The notes beneath the pieces were generated by a model. The model worked only from the letters and a program-made list of their open reading frames with translations, was not told the DNA's origin and made no database searches. DNA of 64,000 bases from Heterodera schachtii (Eukaryota; Nematoda; Chromadorea; Rhabditida; Heteroderidae): positions 238,754-302,753 of the forward strand of contig SIJG01000102.1 in NCBI GenBank assembly GCA_023374025.1. Reading direction: 5' to 3'. This document shows, piece after piece, positions 60,113 to 64,000 of this stretch; the stretch's first letter is position 1; each line of letters begins with the position of its first letter. The translations under genes were made by a program, and so were the position numbers.

Positions 60113-63100
60113 AAATAGATTTGAATTTTATAATATTGCTATTAATTTATTTTAATAATTATTAATTTTAATAATTTTAATGATATTTAGTTAAATACTT
60201 AATTTACAATTCCTCGAATTTCAATTTTTTTTTTAATTTTTGTGTGTCTGCTTTAAACTTGATTAAAACCACATTTTTGTCAATGAACTCCGATATGAAT
60301 TAAATTTCTGAAATCATTTATATATATTTACGTGCTTTTACTTCATAAATATTTATTTATTATAAATTAATTAGCAACTATATTTTTGTTAAAGCTTCAA
60401 ATAAATATCACCAACTTTATATTGAATAAGAATTCATATTTGACTTAATTATTTATTTCAGTAATTAGTTCACTATCATTTTTATAACTTTCTTAAGAGA
60501 AATTCTTCTTTATTTTTATAACGATTGAGCAAAAAAAAAATATGAAATGGATTTTGATCAAGATCAACCTATTTGTTATAATTTGAAATAAAGCTTATAT
60601 AAATAATTGAAAATCTTTTAATCAAAATTAAAAAATAAAATTAATCATATAACAAAAAAATATACAAGAGATTGGCAGTGCTAAAATAGAAAGAAAATTT
60701 TTTGACTTTTTTCGAAAAAACGCAACAAAAAACATTTCTATTGATTAAACTATAAAAAATCAATAACTTATTTAAGCGAATAAAAATTAAATTAATTAAA
60801 ACGACATTTTCTATTCTATTTACGCCTCCCAAAGTAACTATTTTTGCTGAAAATTATTAATTTTCGTTATTTTTTCCTCTTTCTAAATACAGTTAAGCAT
60901 AAAAAATATTTCTATGCGTTTCTTTCTTAATATATTCTAATTTTTAGATTTATCTTTTACGAGAAAAATATTTCGTCATTTTTAATAGTTTCTTGGAAGG
61001 TAAAAACTATATTAATGATTGATTTATTAAAAAAATTGTGTTTTAAAATTTTAGATTATTTATTTATGTTTTAAAGATTTTAATAATTCAATAGTTTTTA
61101 AAATATTATTTTTTGAATATTATTATTTTTAATTTTGATATATTTAAGGCATGGTTTTTATTTTGCGATTTAGGTATCGTTGTTATATTCTTATATTTAT
61201 TTACAGTTTTTTTGACATAATGTAAATTTAATTTTATCTATTCGATTTTTATTCTTTTTTATTATTTTGATTTGAATATTTATTATTTATTTGTTTTAAT
61301 TCGTCGCTAATTTAAGTTTATGAAAATTATTCAGAAGATTCATTTAATTCAATTTCATTAAAACCTGTGTTAATAATTAATAAGAATTATTTTTTTATTC
61401 TAATAATGAATTGAAAATTAAAGATTTATATTCGGCAATAAATTTATTTAACAATTAAACTTAAGCTCGTTTTGATATTTTTCGTTTTGTTTTTAAAGCG
61501 TTATATTCATTATCTAATTTAAATATAGAGAGTTACCAATGTATAAGTTACATTTATCTTTTATTTTTCTACCCTTGAATAAAAATTATTTGTTCAATAA
61601 TATTTAATGCTTATTTTTATTAATAGATTCAATCATTTGAAACGACTTACGAATGTTAGTAATCTTTTAAATATTTTGTAAAATAGTTTCTGCAAATTTT
61701 AAAAAATAATTTTTAATTTTTTATAATCATGGTGTATGCAGGAGGTTGGTTGGCAACATCATTTTACATATATTGCTTGATCAGTTGTTAGTAAATTAAA
61801 AAAAATAATAATCAAGGCAATTTTAGCACCTTTTACGCAATCTTTTTGCTTTCTATTTATTTTTAATTTGCTATTATATAATCGAATTTTCATCTTCGCT
61901 TTTAATAAAAATTACCTTTTCATTAATATATTTTTCAAATTTTTATATTTTATTTATTTATAATATTGCTTCTCATATATTATATAAACGAACGACTAAT
62001 AGATTTAACATTAACACATGCTTAATATATTAAATAAAATGAGTTAGTTAAACTTAGTTAAAAGTATAAATTGATATAGAAAAAGAATATTTTTAAGAAA
62101 ATTTATTTGATGAAAGCATTAAATTTAATAATGGAATGACAGCGTCACAAAGGGAACCTCGTCAATCGGACTATGCCATTTAAATTTATTATAAAAGTGA
62201 TTTTATGTTGAAAATATTTAAAGCAATACTATTAACATTAAATATTATTGAAAAATAAATTCAAAATATTTCTTTTATAATAACTCACATCCAACGGAAT
62301 TTTCTTTAAAATATATGAAAATTATTTCATTATACCCTATTCACTTTTGCATAGCCAATTTAACTCGATTTCTATCACTTATACTTGAGAAGTATCTGAT
62401 AAAATATAAAGTAAATTATCAATATTATCGTAGGAGGTAAAAAAGTTATTAACTTTAAACAATATAATTAGTTATATATTGAATTATAAGTAATTAAAAT
62501 TTTAAAAAGACAAAACTTTAATTATAAAAAATGAAAGTGTTATAATTTTTGATTAAATAGTTAATTGTAAAAATTTCAAAAGTTAATTCATACAAACATC
62601 TTGAAGGTGTATGAAGAAAATAAATAATAAATGAATACAAAAGTTATAGAAAATAAATATAATAAAATGCTTTTTTAACATATTTTGCTCAATTATATCG
62701 TTGGATAATTTTACATGTTTTATTCTCTGTTGTTTGATTTTGCAATAAAACCAACAACGTATTCTCATTTTCACTTTTATTGTATGTTTTTCTTCGGGTA
62801 TATTTGAGATGAGCCGAAAAGAGAGCTTTTATTTAATTTGCTATAATATTAATAACTTTTCTTTTGTAGTTTTTCTTAGTTTTTTTAATAGTTTTTAATC
62901 TTTATTTTCACATTTAATTTTTTTAATCTTTACAATTAAATTAATTTTTGAAAAATAATATGTTACATTTCTTTGAACCTTATTTTTATTTTCACGCAAT
63001 TTGTCAAGCATTCAATGGGCCACGTGCATGGTTTTGTTTTCTCTAAGTCTCTTAATTGCTTTCGGGAAAAGCTTCGTTACATTATTTTCCCAACCTTTTA

Positions 63101-64000
63101 ACTTTTCATTGAAAAAATGCTTTAATGTACCAGAAATTTGTTATTAATTTATTAATTTGATAAATCAAACTTTATATAATATTTCTTCATTATTTTTTCT
63201 AGGAATTCTATTCATAAGTTTATAAATAAACAAGATTTTAGAAATGGTCAGTTTAAAAAATAATAAAATTTTTATTATATATTTTCTTTTCATTTATTGT
63301 ATGATAATATTTATAAAATAGCTACTCAACATTTCATTTTCTGGATATTCTAACGACCATATAAAATATTGTTAAATTTTAAAAATAAATAAATATAATT
63401 AAGCATTTTTGATGAATAAATCATGTTGTATTTCTTTTTTATTATTAATGCAAATTTTTTTCTTGCTTTCTATTTCTCCATAAAAAAATCACAACACATT
63501 TTTAGCTTATTTTATAAAAATGAAAATAATACATTTTATGGTAATTTATATCAACTTGCCATTTGGGACAGAAGTTGATAATTATTTTGTAGACTTCTTG
63601 TACATTTTTTATACTTCTATTTGTTTTGTTATTGCATTTTTTGTTTATTCTCAAATATCTGTATTATTTTTTAAGATGTCATACATTACTACCATTCTTT
63701 TTCATTTAATGAAAATATTTTACTGTTTGCTTCTAACAATTTTATTTTTATTGATTCTTAATTTCGCTTTATCAAAATATAAAATTAATTTACTTGATTT
63801 GCTTTTTTTTATATAAATGGTACTAGTATTTTTTATTGATTTGCTGTTTTTATTTTAAAATAAGACATTTTTAGGATTATCCAGTTGCTATTCCCCTTAA
63901 AGATTATTCTTTTAAAAATTTGTTATTATTTTTGGATGAAAGGTGCTGAATTTTTAAACTAAAAAAGTTGCCTAACAATGAATGAAAATTAGTTCAGAGA
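60113..64000. other. AT-rich non-coding stretch to window end
   Basis: No gene recognised. The longest frame (63520-63816, plus, 98 codons) is made almost only of AT-rich codons (Phe, Ile, Leu, Tyr, Lys) and is expected by chance at this composition. Confidence 0.5.

Noticed and set aside
63520..63816. 98-aa membrane protein
   Set aside because: Composition is almost entirely codons built of A and T, with no conserved motif; expected by chance at this length and composition.

Overview
The window is about three quarters or more A+T and looks like a gene-poor, repeat-rich stretch of a eukaryotic genome, most likely a nematode. The evidence for a nematode is modest. The one recognisable housekeeping gene (eIF3d, minus strand, about 10.55-11.15 kb) has introns of only 43-44 nt, a polypyrimidine-CAG acceptor placed 18 nt before its ATG as expected for spliced-leader trans-splicing, and a second small gene directly upstream on the same strand, spaced like a nematode operon. 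The base composition would suit a Meloidogyne-like plant-parasitic nematode, but the genus is a guess.

Layout. 0-4.1 kb: two near-identical copies of a 1.52 kb segment separated by 1.04 kb. 4.1-10.4 kb: AT-rich DNA with several small non-autonomous DNA transposons, one with a perfect 9-bp target duplication. 10.4-11.9 kb: a 172-N assembly gap, the 5' part of eIF3d (with a one-base frameshift and no 3' part), and a three-exon gene for a 100-aa acidic protein. 11.99-15.3 kb: a dense cluster of foldback elements, including a FLYWCH-like ORF and a GC-rich 145-bp hairpin. 15.5-25.4 kb: more foldbacks and hAT-like MITEs, an internally deleted LTR retrotransposon, and a pair of 170-bp inverted repeats 5.2 kb apart. 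25.8-29.5 kb: a GC-richer block of retroelement-type remnants (membrane-protein-like ORFs on minus, a polyQ ORF, an 89-bp tandem repeat and a pol/integrase C-terminal remnant on plus). 29.5-64 kb: AT-rich sequence with no convincing gene, sprinkled with hAT-like and MULE-like MITEs and small tandem duplications.

The most interesting signal is the architecture of the small elements. One set, MULE-like with 9-11 bp target duplications in the three best cases, carries terminal inverted arrays of very short GC-containing monomers. In four elements the monomer is 14 bp although its sequence is unrelated between elements, and in two of them the monomers are arranged in higher-order repeats (56 bp and 123 bp). 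A second set, hAT-like with 8-bp target duplications in four cases, also has differing terminal motifs but shares internal modules. Among these is an 11-bp GC stem with a GATA-type tetraloop that occurs in pairs 132-138 bp apart. The elements are nested in one another, and two copies of the GATA hairpin are themselves interrupted by later insertions.
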